Assembly: GCA_017455205.1 (NCBI GenBank)
Contig: JAFTBM010000058.1
Location: 1-64,000, forward strand
Origin: Bacteroidales bacterium
GTDB lineage: Bacteria; Bacteroidota; Bacteroidia; Bacteroidales; P3
Direction of reading: 5' to 3'
DNA: 64,000 nt
How positions within the stretch are numbered: position 1 is the stretch's first letter; each line of letters begins with the position of its first letter. The position numbers and the translations under genes are program-made. The notes beneath the pieces were generated by a model that was given only the letters and a program-made list of their open reading frames with translations, searched no databases and was not told the origin of the DNA. This document shows positions 33,306 through 43,322 of the stretch, one piece after another.

Positions 33306-33683
33306 CTAAAAAAAACTCATTCCCACCGAAAAAAATCCCCTCCTCCTATCAATTCGCCCGTTTTCCGCTCCAAGCACTCCTCCTGCCCCTCTTTTCCGCC
33401 CATACTACACTTTTTACCCCCTAAATGAAGCGGCTTTAGATGGCCTATTGCTATGAATGTCAGTGCATTAGAGTGTTGTTTTTGTCTATGTTGCTGTTTG
33501 TTAGGGTTTTATAGCAACGTTCTTCAATAGTTCTTCAATAGATGTTCAATCGTTCTTCAATAGGCAATTGAAGAACGATTGAAGAACTATTGGAAAATGA
33601 ATGAGTAACGGAGGAGGGGGTAGAGTGGGTGAAGGTGGACAATAATTTGTGGCATCGGAGTGGGGTGGTGTCGGTTTTTTTTG
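33306..33683. other. Divergent intergenic region
   Basis: Separates the M28-like gene (minus) from the secreted unknown (plus). Apart from the 11-bp-unit repeat at 33519-33592 and promoter elements at the edges I see nothing. Confidence 0.5.
33519..33592. repeat. 11-bp unit array with opposed arms, copy 1
   Basis: Four units of type GTTCTTCAATA, a short centre, then the reverse complement ATTGAAGAACG units. It could fold into a long hairpin. The same family is at 54651-54714. Confidence 0.85.
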
Positions 33684-33691
33684 TATATTTG
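33684..33691 (+). promoter_or_regulatory. -7 element upstream of the secreted unknown protein
   Basis: TATATTTG, 42 bases before the ATG at 33734; it makes starts upstream of it unlikely. Confidence 0.5.
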
Positions 33692-33733
33692 CACTTTGAA
33701 AAAGTGGATTACAAACGCTTCAAATACGTTATC

Positions 33734-35242
33734 ATGATGCTGAATACAAGAAGAATACACGCCTCTCGATGGGGTTTCGCAGTGCTGCTGGCTGGCCTAT
33801 GGTTGGCGGCGGGAGCCTCTGTGGCAGAGGCGCAGGTGGAAGTCAAGCGCTATGCCGAGAATCGCAAAAGCAGTGCATCGCTGGTGGGCGAGGGGCAGTT
33901 GGTGGGTTGGCATGCGGGGATGAGCTGCTGGGTGGGGGGGGCTCGTGGAGGTCGGACGCAGGTGGTTTGGATGGACAGCACGATGACGACCGTGCGACAA
34001 ACGGTGGTGCCAGTGGATAAGGATTGCCGTCTGCTTTCGGCTGCCGAGGTAGGAGGCGAGGTGCGGCTGCTCTTCGAGCTTCAGCCCGACCGCAAGCACA
34101 CGGCGGTCTATGCAGCCCGTGTGGGGTTCGACACAGCAGCGGCCTCGCGGCGCGACACGGTGCTGCTGGTGGACACCTTCACTTATCAGCGGAAGGATCG
34201 CTGCTTGGTCTGGGCGGCAGCCTCGCCCAACGGGCGCTACCAGGCAGTGGTGTCGGTGGTGGAACTGCATTCCGAAGGGGGGAAATATGTGGCGCGAGTG
34301 CGCCTGCTGGATGAGGGAATGCAGAGCCTTTGGACGAAGGAATATGCCCTGCAGTCGATCGACCATGTAGCGGTTACCGACCGTGGCGAGGTGGTCACGC
34401 TGGGGCATGAGTGGGTGGAGGACGCCAATCATGTGCTCTACAACATCGCCTCGAAGAATCGCGAGGATGCCTACGATGTGGTGGTGGAGGGGATGCCGAT
34501 TGTGGGGTTGCAGCTGGTGGGCGTGGCAGGAAGGCATGTGATGGCGATGGGGACGATAGTACCCATGCAGCGGCGGGTCGACACCAGCGAGTGTGCCGGC
34601 GTGATAGGCTTGGCATTCGACATCGACGAGGTGTCGCTCTCGGTCGCCGCGCGGCGGTTTGAGGCCGAAGACCTCTATATGCTCACCAACAAGAAAGGGG
34701 GAAGCCGCCTCCGCGGGCAGACGGTGGAATACGGCTCGCTGCTTTCCACCACGCTGATGCCGTGGGGGGCGGTGGCCGCCTTGGGTTGCAATTACGCGCA
34801 GTCCAAGACCGAGAACAACGGCACCACGACGGCCATCTACTATCGGCGGGGCATTCACCTCGTGGCGGTGGACACGGCGGGCGAGGTGCGCTGGGTGTGC
34901 AACCTCCGCCGCAACGATGTGCAGAAGAAGTCCGCCGACCTGCTGCGGGTGGCCGTGGTGCCGGTTGGCGATAGGGTATGGCTGCTGCGGTCGGAACATA
35001 AAAAGATGCCCTCGCCGATGGAAAAGGTGAAGCCTGCCAAGACGTTGAAGATGGGCGGCAAGAGCCACTTGGCGCTCTACCAGGTGGGCGAGGATGGCGG
35101 TGCCGACCGCCTGCTGCTGGAGCAGAACACCAAGCACAGCCTGCTGCGGGCTGCTGCCGATGGGCGTGGGCGCGTAGCCATCTTCACAGCCAAAGGCAAA
35201 CGGCTGCGGATGATGGCAGCCTGGCCTGCAGAGGTGCATTAA
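33734..35242 (+). CDS. Secreted protein of unknown function
   Basis: About 502 residues from ATG ATG at 33734/33737; an in-frame start at 33629 would precede the promoter. A signal peptide ends in GASVAEAQ. The mature protein is beta-rich with repeating blocks such as WAAASPNGRYQAVVSVVE, HVAVTDRGEVVTLGHEWV and LLRAAADGRGRVAIFTAKG, suggesting a beta-propeller-like fold, but I cannot name a family. No C-terminal T9SS domain is evident. uvrA follows after 19 bases. Confidence 0.75.
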   Translation: MMLNTRRIHASRWGFAVLLAGLWLAAGASVAEAQVEVKRYAENRKSSASLVGEGQLVGWHAGMSCWVGGARGGRTQVVWMDSTMTTVRQTVVPVDKDCRLLSAAEVGGEVRLLFELQPDRKHTAVYAARVGFDTAAASRRDTVLLVDTFTYQRKDRCLVWAAASPNGRYQAVVSVVELHSEGGKYVARVRLLDEGMQSLWTKEYALQSIDHVAVTDRGEVVTLGHEWVEDANHVLYNIASKNREDAYDVVVEGMPIVGLQLVGVAGRHVMAMGTIVPMQRRVDTSECAGVIGLAFDIDEVSLSVAARRFEAEDLYMLTNKKGGSRLRGQTVEYGSLLSTTLMPWGAVAALGCNYAQSKTENNGTTTAIYYRRGIHLVAVDTAGEVRWVCNLRRNDVQKKSADLLRVAVVPVGDRVWLLRSEHKKMPSPMEKVKPAKTLKMGGKSHLALYQVGEDGGADRLLLEQNTKHSLLRAAADGRGRVAIFTAKGKRLRMMAAWPAEVH

Positions 35243-35261
35243 ACGAAATAGGAGGCAGGTA

Positions 35262-38015
35262 GTGGACATTGAGATAAAAGGAGCCCGAATCAACAACCTC
35301 AAGAACGTCAGCCTCACCATCCCGCAGGCGACGCTGACGGTGGTCACTGGCCTCAGCGGCAGCGGCAAGTCGTCTCTGGTGTTCGACACGCTCTTTGCCG
35401 AGGGGCAGCGCCGCTATGTGGAGAGCATGAGCTCGTATGCAAGGCAGTTCCTCGGGCGGATGATGAAGCCACCGGTGGACTATATCCACGGTCTTTCGCC
35501 AGCGGTGGCCATCGAGCAGAAGGTGAATACCGGCAACCCCCGCTCAACGGTGGGAACGCAGACCGAGATCTATGAATACCTCAAGCTGATGTTTGCCCGC
35601 ATCGGGCGTACCTACTCGCCAGTCAGTGGCGTGGAGGTGCGGCGCCACTCGGTGAGCGACGTGGTGGATTATGTGCTTGGGCTCGAAGGCCGTCGGGTGC
35701 TGCTGCTGGCACCGCTCGCAAACTCGAAAGAGCGCCCACTGAAAGGGCAGCTGGAGATACTGAAGCAGGAGGGCTACCAGCGGGTGCTGGCTGGCGACAG
35801 AGTGGTGCGAATCGACGCACTGGAGCCGAGCGACCTGACGGGGCGCGTGCTGCTGCTGGTCGACCGCGTAGAGGTGCATACCGCCGACGATGGGCAGGCT
35901 GCCCGCGTGGCCGAGAGTGTGCAGAGTGCATTCTTTGAAGGGCGCGGTGCCTGCGTGGTGAAGGTGGAAGGCGGCGAGGAAGCCGAGTTCAGCAACCGCT
36001 TTGAGGCCGACGGCATCACTTTCGAGAAGCCCAATCCCAACTTCTTCTCGTTCAATAATCCCTACGGGGCCTGCCCCACTTGCCAAGGCTATGGCAACAT
36101 CATGGGCATCAGCGAGGATTTGGTGGTGCCCAACAAGGCTCGCTCGGTCTACGACAACGCCATCGTCTGCTGGAACGGCGAGAAGATGCAGGATGCCAAA
36201 CGCGAGTTTATCCGCCATGCAGCCACCATCGGTTTCCCCATCCACAAGCCCTACTTCGAGCTCACAGAGGCCGAGCGGGCAGTGCTTTGGCACGGCGATG
36301 GCGTGTGGGAGGGCATTGATGGCTTCTTCCGCTGGGTGGAAAGTCAGAGTTATAAGATACAATATCGGGTGATGCTGGCGCGCTATCGCGGGCGCACAGT
36401 CTGTCCCGATTGTGGAGGGCGGCGCTTGCGGCGCGATGCGGAATACGTCAAAGTGGCGGGGCGGAGCATCTGCGATCTGGTGGAGATGCCTGCGGAACGG
36501 CTTGCCCAATGGCTGACAGAGATGGAAGGCCAGCTGACCGCAAGCGAGCTGAAAATCACCGAATGCATACGCCGCGAGCTGCACAACCGAGTGGGATACC
36601 TGCTCGAGGTGGGCTTGGGCTACCTCACCCTCTCGCGCGAGAGCCGCACCCTCAGCGGCGGCGAGAGCCAGCGCATCAACCTAGCCACCTCGCTGGGTAG
36701 CTCGCTGGTGGGTTCGATGTATATCCTCGACGAACCCTCGGTGGGGCTTCACAGTCGCGACACCGAGCGGCTCATCGCTGTGCTGCGTAGCCTGCGCGAT
36801 TTGGGCAACACGGTGATAGTGGTGGAGCACGACGAGGATATTATCCGTGCCGCCGACTACTTGGTGGATATTGGCCCCGGGGCGGGTTGGCAGGGGGGCG
36901 AGGTGGTCTTCGCTGGCAGGCCCAAGCAGCTATCGAAGGCTCGTCGGTCGCTCACAGCCGACTATCTGGCTGGGCGCGAATCCATTCCCGTCCCCAAAGA
37001 GCGTCGTCGTTGGCGCGACCGCATCAGCATTCGCGGAGCCTACGCCAACAACCTCAAGCAGGTGGACGTGGACATCCCGCTGAGGGTGCTGACGGTGGTA
37101 ACGGGTGTCAGCGGTAGCGGCAAAAGCACACTGATACGCGGCGTGCTGCACGAGGTGGTGAGTCGCCGCCTCGAAGGCAACGCCGACTACGTGGCGGGCT
37201 GCCGCGAAGTGGGGGGCGACATCGGACGTATCGCGGCGGTGGAGATGGTCGACCAAAGCCCTATCGGTCGCTCCACGCGCTCCAACCCTGCCACCTATAT
37301 GAAAGTCTTTGATGAAATCCGTGCGCTCTATGCCGCCCAGCCGCTGGCCAAAGCTCGGGGCTACAAGAGCGGATTCTTCTCGTTCAACGTCGAAGGCGGC
37401 CGCTGCGATGCCTGCGAGGGTGAGGGATATGTTACGGTCAGCATGCAGTTCATGAGCGATGTCCACCTGGTGTGCGACGAGTGCCACGGCAGCCGCTACA
37501 AGGAGGAAGCCTTGGAGGTACTCTACAACGGGAAGAACATCAGCCAGGTGCTGGATATGACGGTCGACGAAGCTCTCGAATTCTTCTCTGCCCCCGAGGC
37601 ACATGGTGTCCGTAGCCGCTTGCTGCCGCTGCAGGAGGTGGGACTCGGCTACCTGAAGCTGGGACAGTCGGGAAGTTCGCTCAGCGGAGGCGAGGCACAG
37701 CGCGTGAAGCTGGCCTCCTACTTGGTCAAGGGAACTGCTGAAAGTCGCCCAACGCTCTTTATCTTCGATGAACCCTCCACTGGGCTGCATTTCCACGACA
37801 TCAAAAAGCTCCTCGCTGCATTCGCAAGCCTGATTGAACGAGGCCACTCCATCGTGGTCATTGAGCATCACCACGACATCATCAAGTGTGCCGACTGGGT
37901 GATAGACCTCGGCCCTGAAGGAGGCGACGGGGGCGGACGGGTGCTCTTCTGCGGTACGCCCGAAGACCTTGCCCAGTGCAAAGAATCCTACACAGCAAAA
38001 TATCTCAAGCTATGA
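35262..38015 (+). CDS. uvrA: Excinuclease ABC subunit UvrA
   Basis: DNA damage sensor of nucleotide excision repair. The 917-residue protein has two ABC ATPase modules: Walker A GLSGSGKSS (about 29-37) and GVSGSGKST (about 613-621); signature sequences LSGGESQRINLA and LSGGEAQRVKLA; Walker B YILDEPSVGLH and FIFDEPSTGLH. The zinc sites are present (CPTCQGYG, CPDCGGRRL, CDACEGEGY with CDECHG). Start codon is GTG at 35262 with a GGAGG seven bases upstream. Slightly shorter than the usual 940 residues; Bacteroidota often have two UvrA copies. Confidence 0.95.
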   Translation: MDIEIKGARINNLKNVSLTIPQATLTVVTGLSGSGKSSLVFDTLFAEGQRRYVESMSSYARQFLGRMMKPPVDYIHGLSPAVAIEQKVNTGNPRSTVGTQTEIYEYLKLMFARIGRTYSPVSGVEVRRHSVSDVVDYVLGLEGRRVLLLAPLANSKERPLKGQLEILKQEGYQRVLAGDRVVRIDALEPSDLTGRVLLLVDRVEVHTADDGQAARVAESVQSAFFEGRGACVVKVEGGEEAEFSNRFEADGITFEKPNPNFFSFNNPYGACPTCQGYGNIMGISEDLVVPNKARSVYDNAIVCWNGEKMQDAKREFIRHAATIGFPIHKPYFELTEAERAVLWHGDGVWEGIDGFFRWVESQSYKIQYRVMLARYRGRTVCPDCGGRRLRRDAEYVKVAGRSICDLVEMPAERLAQWLTEMEGQLTASELKITECIRRELHNRVGYLLEVGLGYLTLSRESRTLSGGESQRINLATSLGSSLVGSMYILDEPSVGLHSRDTERLIAVLRSLRDLGNTVIVVEHDEDIIRAADYLVDIGPGAGWQGGEVVFAGRPKQLSKARRSLTADYLAGRESIPVPKERRRWRDRISIRGAYANNLKQVDVDIPLRVLTVVTGVSGSGKSTLIRGVLHEVVSRRLEGNADYVAGCREVGGDIGRIAAVEMVDQSPIGRSTRSNPATYMKVFDEIRALYAAQPLAKARGYKSGFFSFNVEGGRCDACEGEGYVTVSMQFMSDVHLVCDECHGSRYKEEALEVLYNGKNISQVLDMTVDEALEFFSAPEAHGVRSRLLPLQEVGLGYLKLGQSGSSLSGGEAQRVKLASYLVKGTAESRPTLFIFDEPSTGLHFHDIKKLLAAFASLIERGHSIVVIEHHHDIIKCADWVIDLGPEGGDGGGRVLFCGTPEDLAQCKESYTAKYLKL

Positions 38016-38500
38016 ACAATCACCTTGCTTCAATCAAGCGCACCTCGGCCACGGGGCTATGGGGTTCGGTGGCGGTGGTACTGCTGGCTGCTGGCTTTAC
38101 GCTCAGCCCATATCGCATAGTGCCACAGAGCGAAGCCACCACCCGATGGATGCTCGTTGCGGGTTCGCTTCTGGCAGTACTGGCCGTCAGCATGGCCTTG
38201 ATGACGGTTCGCAAGCGCGTCCCCCAGCTGCGGCAGAGCGAGGGGCTGGAGAGCAAACTGGCTGGCTACGCACGGCATGTGCGCTCGCTCTACCTTCCGA
38301 TGCTGGGCGTTGTGGCACTGGTCTGCCTGTTGGAGGTGATTGCCTCGCAAAGCGTGCTGCTGATGCTGGCCATCGTAGCCACGCTGCTCCTCTTCCTCAA
38401 CTATCCCAATATGTATCGCGTGAAGGTGGACTTGGGGCTCACCGACGAGGAGATGCGCAGCCTCTACGGCGACCAATACATTGTTGCCGATGACAAGTAG
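38012..38500 (+). CDS. Membrane protein of unknown function (162 aa)
   Basis: The start overlaps the uvrA stop (ATGA), so it is coupled to it. Four hydrophobic segments (GLWGSVAVVLLAAGFTL, WMLVAGSLLAVLAVSMALM, LYLPMLGVVALVCLLEVIA, VLLMLAIVATLLLFLNYP) are followed by a soluble tail with KVDLGLTDEEMRSLYGDQY. I do not recognise a characterised family. Confidence 0.8.
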   Translation: MNNHLASIKRTSATGLWGSVAVVLLAAGFTLSPYRIVPQSEATTRWMLVAGSLLAVLAVSMALMTVRKRVPQLRQSEGLESKLAGYARHVRSLYLPMLGVVALVCLLEVIASQSVLLMLAIVATLLLFLNYPNMYRVKVDLGLTDEEMRSLYGDQYIVADDK

Positions 38501-39815
38501 CACTATCGTGGCTGTGGCCACGCCGGCGGGCGTAGGTGGCATCGCTGTGGTGCGCCTCTGCGGCCCCGAGGCCGAAAGCCTTGCATTGCAGCACCTCTCG
38601 GCTTCCACGTTGCCTCCGCGTCAGGCCGTCTATTGCCGCTTCGACGATATTGACGACCTCGTAGCCATCCGCTATGCTGCTCCCCACAGCTATACTGGCG
38701 AGGAGACTGTGGAACTCAGCTGCCACGGGTCGCCCTACGTGCAGCAAGCCATCGTACAGGCACTGATAGGCAGTGGTGCACGATTGGCCGAGCCAGGCGA
38801 GTTCACCCTGCGTGCTTTCCGCAACGGAAAAATCAACCTCTCGCAATCGGAGGCCATCGCCGACCTTATCGAAGCCGCTACGCCTGTGCAACATCGCTTG
38901 GCCGTCAGCCAACTTAGGGGAGGCTATGCCCAACGGCTCGAAGGTTTCCGCCGCCAGCTGATAGAGTTGGCTGCCCTTTTGGAGTTGGAACTGGACTTTT
39001 CGCAGGAGGATGTGGAGTTCGCCGACCGCGGGCAGCTGCTACGCTTGGTGGCAGAGCTTAAGGCGCAGGTAGCCTCCCTGCTCGCCTCATTTGCAGCGGG
39101 CAACGCCCTAAAGAGGGGCATAGGAGTGGGCATCATAGGGCGTCCGAATGCGGGCAAATCCTCCCTGCTCAATGCCCTGTTGGGCGAAGAACGCGCCATC
39201 GTCAGCGATACGCCTGGCACCACACGCGACACCGTTGAGTCCACCCTCTCGCTTCAAGGCCTGCCCTTCCGATTTATCGACACCGCAGGGCTACGGCAGG
39301 GAGCCGACCCCGTGGAGCAGCTTGGCATTCAGCGCTCGCATCGGGCTGTGGAAGAAGCTCAAATCGTGCTGTGTGTCCACGATGTGCAATTGCCTTGGCA
39401 AGCACCAGAGGTGGATCTCGAAGGCAAGGCGGTGCTGACCATCGTCAGCAAGTGCGACCTTGCCGAGGGCGATACCCTTCCGCAGGGAATGCCTTTGGAT
39501 GCAGAGGTTATCCGCCTTTCGGCAAAGACTGGTGAGGGACTTGATGCCCTACGTGCGGCCTTGGTGCAACGGGTGCAGACCCTCGTATCTGGCAGTGGTG
39601 AGGTGATGCTGACCAACGTAAGGCATTACCACGCCCTGCGGCAGCTCGAGCAAGCCCTTTTGGCAGTGGAGAGAGGTTTGCAGGATGCTATGCCAGCCGA
39701 CCTGGTGGCCGTGGACCTGCGCGATGCCCTCTATCATCTGGGCTCCATCACTGGCGAGGTGGCCTCCGATACCATCCTCCACACCATCTTTTCGCGTTTC
39801 TGCATCGGGAAATAA
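38490..39815 (+). CDS. mnmE: tRNA uridine-5-carboxymethylaminomethyl(34) synthesis GTPase MnmE
   Basis: Works with MnmG to modify the wobble uridine of tRNAs. From the ATG at 38490 ([14 protein letters not shown]), which overlaps the previous gene by 11 bases, the protein has 441 residues. The folate-binding N domain ([49 protein letters not shown]), the G domain ([36 protein letters not shown]) and the strictly conserved end FCIGK are all present. Confidence 0.96.
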   Translation: MTSSTIVAVATPAGVGGIAVVRLCGPEAESLALQHLSASTLPPRQAVYCRFDDIDDLVAIRYAAPHSYTGEETVELSCHGSPYVQQAIVQALIGSGARLAEPGEFTLRAFRNGKINLSQSEAIADLIEAATPVQHRLAVSQLRGGYAQRLEGFRRQLIELAALLELELDFSQEDVEFADRGQLLRLVAELKAQVASLLASFAAGNALKRGIGVGIIGRPNAGKSSLLNALLGEERAIVSDTPGTTRDTVESTLSLQGLPFRFIDTAGLRQGADPVEQLGIQRSHRAVEEAQIVLCVHDVQLPWQAPEVDLEGKAVLTIVSKCDLAEGDTLPQGMPLDAEVIRLSAKTGEGLDALRAALVQRVQTLVSGSGEVMLTNVRHYHALRQLEQALLAVERGLQDAMPADLVAVDLRDALYHLGSITGEVASDTILHTIFSRFCIGK

Positions 39816-39859
39816 CTGACGTACACAATAAAACGACCTACAACCGTGTTAAAACCAAT

Positions 39860-40810
39860 ATGATGAATAACGACCAGCTGACCCAAGAAATCCTGCGCCT
39901 TAAGCGTGAAAAGAACGCCGTCATTCTCGGCCACTACTACCAGCGCCACGAGATACAGGCCATCTCCGACTATGTGGGCGACAGCCTCGCTTTGGCTCAG
40001 GAAGCACAGCGTGCAGAGGCCGATGTGATTGTCTTCTGCGGCGTACACTTTATGGCCGAAACGGCTAAAATCCTCAATCCCCAGCGCCAGGTGCTTCTAC
40101 CCGATTTGGCAGCTTCCTGCTCGCTGGCCGAAAGCTGTCGCGCCGAGGACTTCGCCCGATTCAAGGCCGAACACCCCGACCACATGGTGATATCCTACAT
40201 CAACTGCTCTGCGGAAATCAAGGCTCTTTCCGACCTCATCTGTACCTCGGGCAACGCCGAGCAGCTGGTACGCTCGCTCCCCCCCGACCAGAAGATTATC
40301 TTCGCCCCTGACAAGAACCTTGGAGGCTACATCAATCGCGTTACGGGACGCGATATGCTCCTGTGGAACGGGGTCTGTACCGTCCACGATGCTATGCAGG
40401 CTGAGGCCATACTGAACCTCAAGCAGCAGCACCCCGATGCTCCAGTGGTGGCTCACCCCGAGTGCAACCCCGCCTTGCTGGCCGTGGCCGACTTTATTGG
40501 CAGCACCCAGGCGATGCTCCGTTACATTGCCCAATCCGCCAGCCGCCAAATCATCGTGGCCACCGAGACGGGCATCCTCTACCAGATGCACCGCCTTTGT
40601 CCCGACAAGGAGTTCCTCACCCTTCGCGACGACAAGAGTTGTGCCTGCGACGATTGTGCCTACATGAAGCTCAACACCCTCGAAAAGCTCTACCTCTGCT
40701 TGCGCGATGGGCAGCCCGAAATCACTATGGAACCCGCCATGATCGAGGCAGCTGCCCGCCCCATCGTGCGGATGCTCGACCTCTCGCGACAGTTAGGTCT
40801 GATTAAGTGA
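39860..40810 (+). CDS. nadA: Quinolinate synthase NadA
   Basis: Condenses iminoaspartate with dihydroxyacetone phosphate to quinolinate in NAD synthesis; holds a [4Fe-4S] cluster. The 316-residue protein has the signatures [50 protein letters not shown] and [21 protein letters not shown], giving the three cluster Cys. Two ATGs (39860, 39863) are possible. nadB/nadC are not in the window. Confidence 0.96.
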   Translation: MMNNDQLTQEILRLKREKNAVILGHYYQRHEIQAISDYVGDSLALAQEAQRAEADVIVFCGVHFMAETAKILNPQRQVLLPDLAASCSLAESCRAEDFARFKAEHPDHMVISYINCSAEIKALSDLICTSGNAEQLVRSLPPDQKIIFAPDKNLGGYINRVTGRDMLLWNGVCTVHDAMQAEAILNLKQQHPDAPVVAHPECNPALLAVADFIGSTQAMLRYIAQSASRQIIVATETGILYQMHRLCPDKEFLTLRDDKSCACDDCAYMKLNTLEKLYLCLRDGQPEITMEPAMIEAAARPIVRMLDLSRQLGLIK

Positions 40811-40833
40811 AACCTTTATAAAACACCAATAGC

Positions 40834-41820
40834 ATGAAAAAAATCCTATTTGCAGCCTGCATCGCCTGCATTGCACTGGTGGGATGCCGTCAGAAGACTG
40901 ATGCCGTTGAGTCTCAACCCGCAGAAGAAGGCTCCACCGTCTGGATGACCACCGACATCAGCCCCGAAGGCCTAATCGCTATCTACAACGCCATGGGCGT
41001 CAAGGCCGAGGGCAATGTGGCCGTCAAAATCAGCACTGGCGAAGCTGGCAACCCCAACCACCTGAAAGCCGACCTCATCGGGCCGCTGGTGCAGCTGGTC
41101 GGCGGACATCTGGTGGAGTGCAACACCACCTATGGCGGCAAACGTCGCTTCACAGAGGATCACTTGAAGGTCATCGAAGAGCACGGCTTCAACACCATCG
41201 GTGGGGTGGACATCATGGATGCCGAAGGCGAGATGCAAATCCCTGTGCGCGACACCACCTACATGAAGTACAACCTCGTGGGCAAGAACCTTGCTAATTA
41301 CGACTTCATGATCAACCTCGCCCACTTCAAAGGGCATCAGATGGGCGGCTTCGGCGGTGTGTTGAAAAACGCCAGCATTGGCGTGGCCTCCTCCAATGGC
41401 AAAGCCTATATCCACAGCAACGGGCGCAACCTGGTGCCGGAGGACTGGGCGCAGTATGCCGAGCCAGAGAATCAGGACAAGTTTCTCGAATGCATGGCCA
41501 ACGCTGCCGCTGCGGTGCATGACTATATGAAGGGTAAGGTGCTCTACATCGCCGTGATGAACAATATGAGCATCGACTGCGACTGCAACGGCAACCCCAC
41601 ACCCGTGGCCCTGCAAGATATTGGCATCTTGGCTTCGCTTGACCCTGTGGCTCTCGACCAGGCTTGCATCGACCTTGTGCTGGGCGTGGAACAGAGCGAT
41701 TCCAACGACGTGGCCTCCATGCGCGAGCGCATCGAAAGTCGCCACGGCATCCACACCGTGGAACATGCCGAGGCGATAGGGCTCGGTTCGCGCCAGTACC
41801 ACATAGTAAGCATCGACTGA
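40834..41820 (+). CDS. DUF362-type lipoprotein
   Basis: A 328-residue protein with a lipoprotein signal (CIALVGC, Cys about residue 18). The mature part matches the DUF362 family: VAVKISTGEAGNPNHLKADLIGPLV, LVECNTTYGGKRRFTEDHLKVIEEHG, INLAHFKGHQMGGFGGVLKNASIGVAS, and DIGILASLDPVALDQACIDLV. The usual [4Fe-4S] ferredoxin motif fused to some members is absent, except for a CDCNG in DCDCNGNPTP. Function unknown. Confidence 0.82.
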   Translation: MKKILFAACIACIALVGCRQKTDAVESQPAEEGSTVWMTTDISPEGLIAIYNAMGVKAEGNVAVKISTGEAGNPNHLKADLIGPLVQLVGGHLVECNTTYGGKRRFTEDHLKVIEEHGFNTIGGVDIMDAEGEMQIPVRDTTYMKYNLVGKNLANYDFMINLAHFKGHQMGGFGGVLKNASIGVASSNGKAYIHSNGRNLVPEDWAQYAEPENQDKFLECMANAAAAVHDYMKGKVLYIAVMNNMSIDCDCNGNPTPVALQDIGILASLDPVALDQACIDLVLGVEQSDSNDVASMRERIESRHGIHTVEHAEAIGLGSRQYHIVSID

Positions 41821-41861
41821 TAGCGTCGGCGACAACAACTGATGTGGAGCGATTGCCAAAA

Positions 41862-41886
41862 GTGGGCCGCCCTGCGGGCGGCCCAC
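41862..41886. terminator. Perfect GC-rich hairpin after the DUF362 gene
   Basis: GTGGGCCGCCC, TGC loop, GGGCGGCCCAC: an 11-bp perfect stem 42 bases past the stop at 41820. No T-tract follows, so termination is uncertain; it may be a dispersed palindrome (compare 44024-44086). Confidence 0.45.
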
Positions 41887-41929
41887 TCCTAACAACCCCT
41901 CCGCCGCCTCCAACCTCAACCCACCAGCT

Positions 41930-42454
41930 ATGATAGGCCAACCCCAAGTCTACGACACCCTGCAGCGGATGCAAATCCCCTTTGAATACTACGAGCATCC
42001 CGAAGCACCCACCATCGAAATCGCTGCCCGCTTCTACCGCGGCGAAGGCACCACCCTCTGCAAAAACCTCTTCTTCCGCAACCATAAAGGCAACCGCCAC
42101 TACCTCGTCATCATGGACAGCCGCTTCCCACTCGACATCCACGACCTTGAGCACCGCCTCCACCAAGGCAAACTCAGCTTTGCCAGCCCAGAGCGCATGA
42201 TGCGCTACCTCGGCGTGCGTCCAGGCTCCGTCTCGCTCTTCGCCCTCGTCAATGATGCCGCCCACGAGGTCTTCCTCTTCCTCGACCGCAACCTCCTCCA
42301 GGCCAGTCGCGTCAGCTTCCACCCCAACGACAACCGCGCCTCGCTCGTCGTCAGTCGCGACGATATGCTTCGCTTCGCGCAATCCATCGGCAACCCCTAC
42401 GAGATACTTGACCTCTATTCCACCGACCCCAATCCATCCCCTATCCAACCATGA
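41930..42454 (+). CDS. YbaK/ProX-type aminoacyl-tRNA deacylase
   Basis: A 174-residue protein with the YbaK/aaRS-associated fold (YDTLQRMQIPFEYYEHPEAPTIEIA; GEGTTLCKNLFFRNHKGNRHYLVIMD with the conserved catalytic Lys in CKNLFF; LGVRPGSVSLFALVND). Such enzymes hydrolyse mischarged tRNA, often Ala-tRNA(Pro) in the PrdX/ProX branch. Overlaps the RluA gene by four bases. Confidence 0.9.
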   Translation: MIGQPQVYDTLQRMQIPFEYYEHPEAPTIEIAARFYRGEGTTLCKNLFFRNHKGNRHYLVIMDSRFPLDIHDLEHRLHQGKLSFASPERMMRYLGVRPGSVSLFALVNDAAHEVFLFLDRNLLQASRVSFHPNDNRASLVVSRDDMLRFAQSIGNPYEILDLYSTDPNPSPIQP

Positions 42455-43320
42455 AGAAATCGGAATTCACCGTCGCCGAACCCCAGCTGCTGCTCGACTT
42501 CCTGCTGGCGGCCTATCCCAATAGCTCGCGCTCGCGCGTCAAAGAGCTGCTGGCCCACAGCGTCTACGTCGATGGGCGGCGCACCACGCACTTCAACTTT
42601 CCCCTCCACCCGGGCATGAAAGTCAGCATCGAAAACGCCACGGCAGCCGACCGCCTGCGCCCGCGCGACCTCGACATCGTCTACGAGGATCGCCACCTCT
42701 TCGTCGTCGACAAGCACCACGGCCTCCTCAGCAGCAGCACCCACCCCGCCGACAAGACCGTCATCACCCTCCTCAACCAATACCTCGAGGCCACCCACCA
42801 GCGATGCCACGCCCACGTAGTCCACCGCCTCGACCGCGACACCTCGGGCCTGATGCTCGTCGGCAAAAGCAAGGACATCGCGCGGCAGCTCGAAGCCGAC
42901 TGGAAAGCCACCGTCTTCGACCGCCGCTATGTAGCCGTCGCCTGGGGGCACCTCGACCCGCCCACGGGCGAGATACGCTCCTGGCTCACCGATGGCGACT
43001 ACTGCGTACTTTCCTCGCCCACCGACAACGGCGGCAAGCTGGCCATCACCCACTACCGTGTGCTCCAAACCTCGCGACGCTACAGCCTCGTAGAGTTGCG
43101 GCTCGACACCGGTCGGCGCAACCAAATCCGCGTCCACCTGCGCCAATTGCAGCACCCCATCGTCCACGACCCCCTCTACGGCTACACCGACGACCTCTCA
43201 CCCATCCCCCGCCTGGCCCTCCACGCCTTCCGCCTCTGCTTCATCCACCCCGCCACGGGTCAGCGCCTCAAATTCGAGACTCCCACCCCCGAGGCCTTCC
43301 TCCGCCTCATGGAGCTGTAG
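42451..43320 (+). CDS. RluA-family pseudouridine synthase
   Basis: A 289-residue protein with an N-terminal S4-like RNA-binding region (LLLDFLLAAYPNSSRSRVKELLAHSVYVDG) and the RluA catalytic core; the catalytic Asp is in HRLDRDTSGLMLVGK (about residue 128), with RNQIRVHLRQLQHPIVHDPLYG later. Target (23S rRNA or tRNA) is not determined. Only two bases separate its stop from that of the convergent yraN. Confidence 0.9.
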   Translation: MKKSEFTVAEPQLLLDFLLAAYPNSSRSRVKELLAHSVYVDGRRTTHFNFPLHPGMKVSIENATAADRLRPRDLDIVYEDRHLFVVDKHHGLLSSSTHPADKTVITLLNQYLEATHQRCHAHVVHRLDRDTSGLMLVGKSKDIARQLEADWKATVFDRRYVAVAWGHLDPPTGEIRSWLTDGDYCVLSSPTDNGGKLAITHYRVLQTSRRYSLVELRLDTGRRNQIRVHLRQLQHPIVHDPLYGYTDDLSPIPRLALHAFRLCFIHPATGQRLKFETPTPEAFLRLMEL

Positions 43321-43322
43321 GC

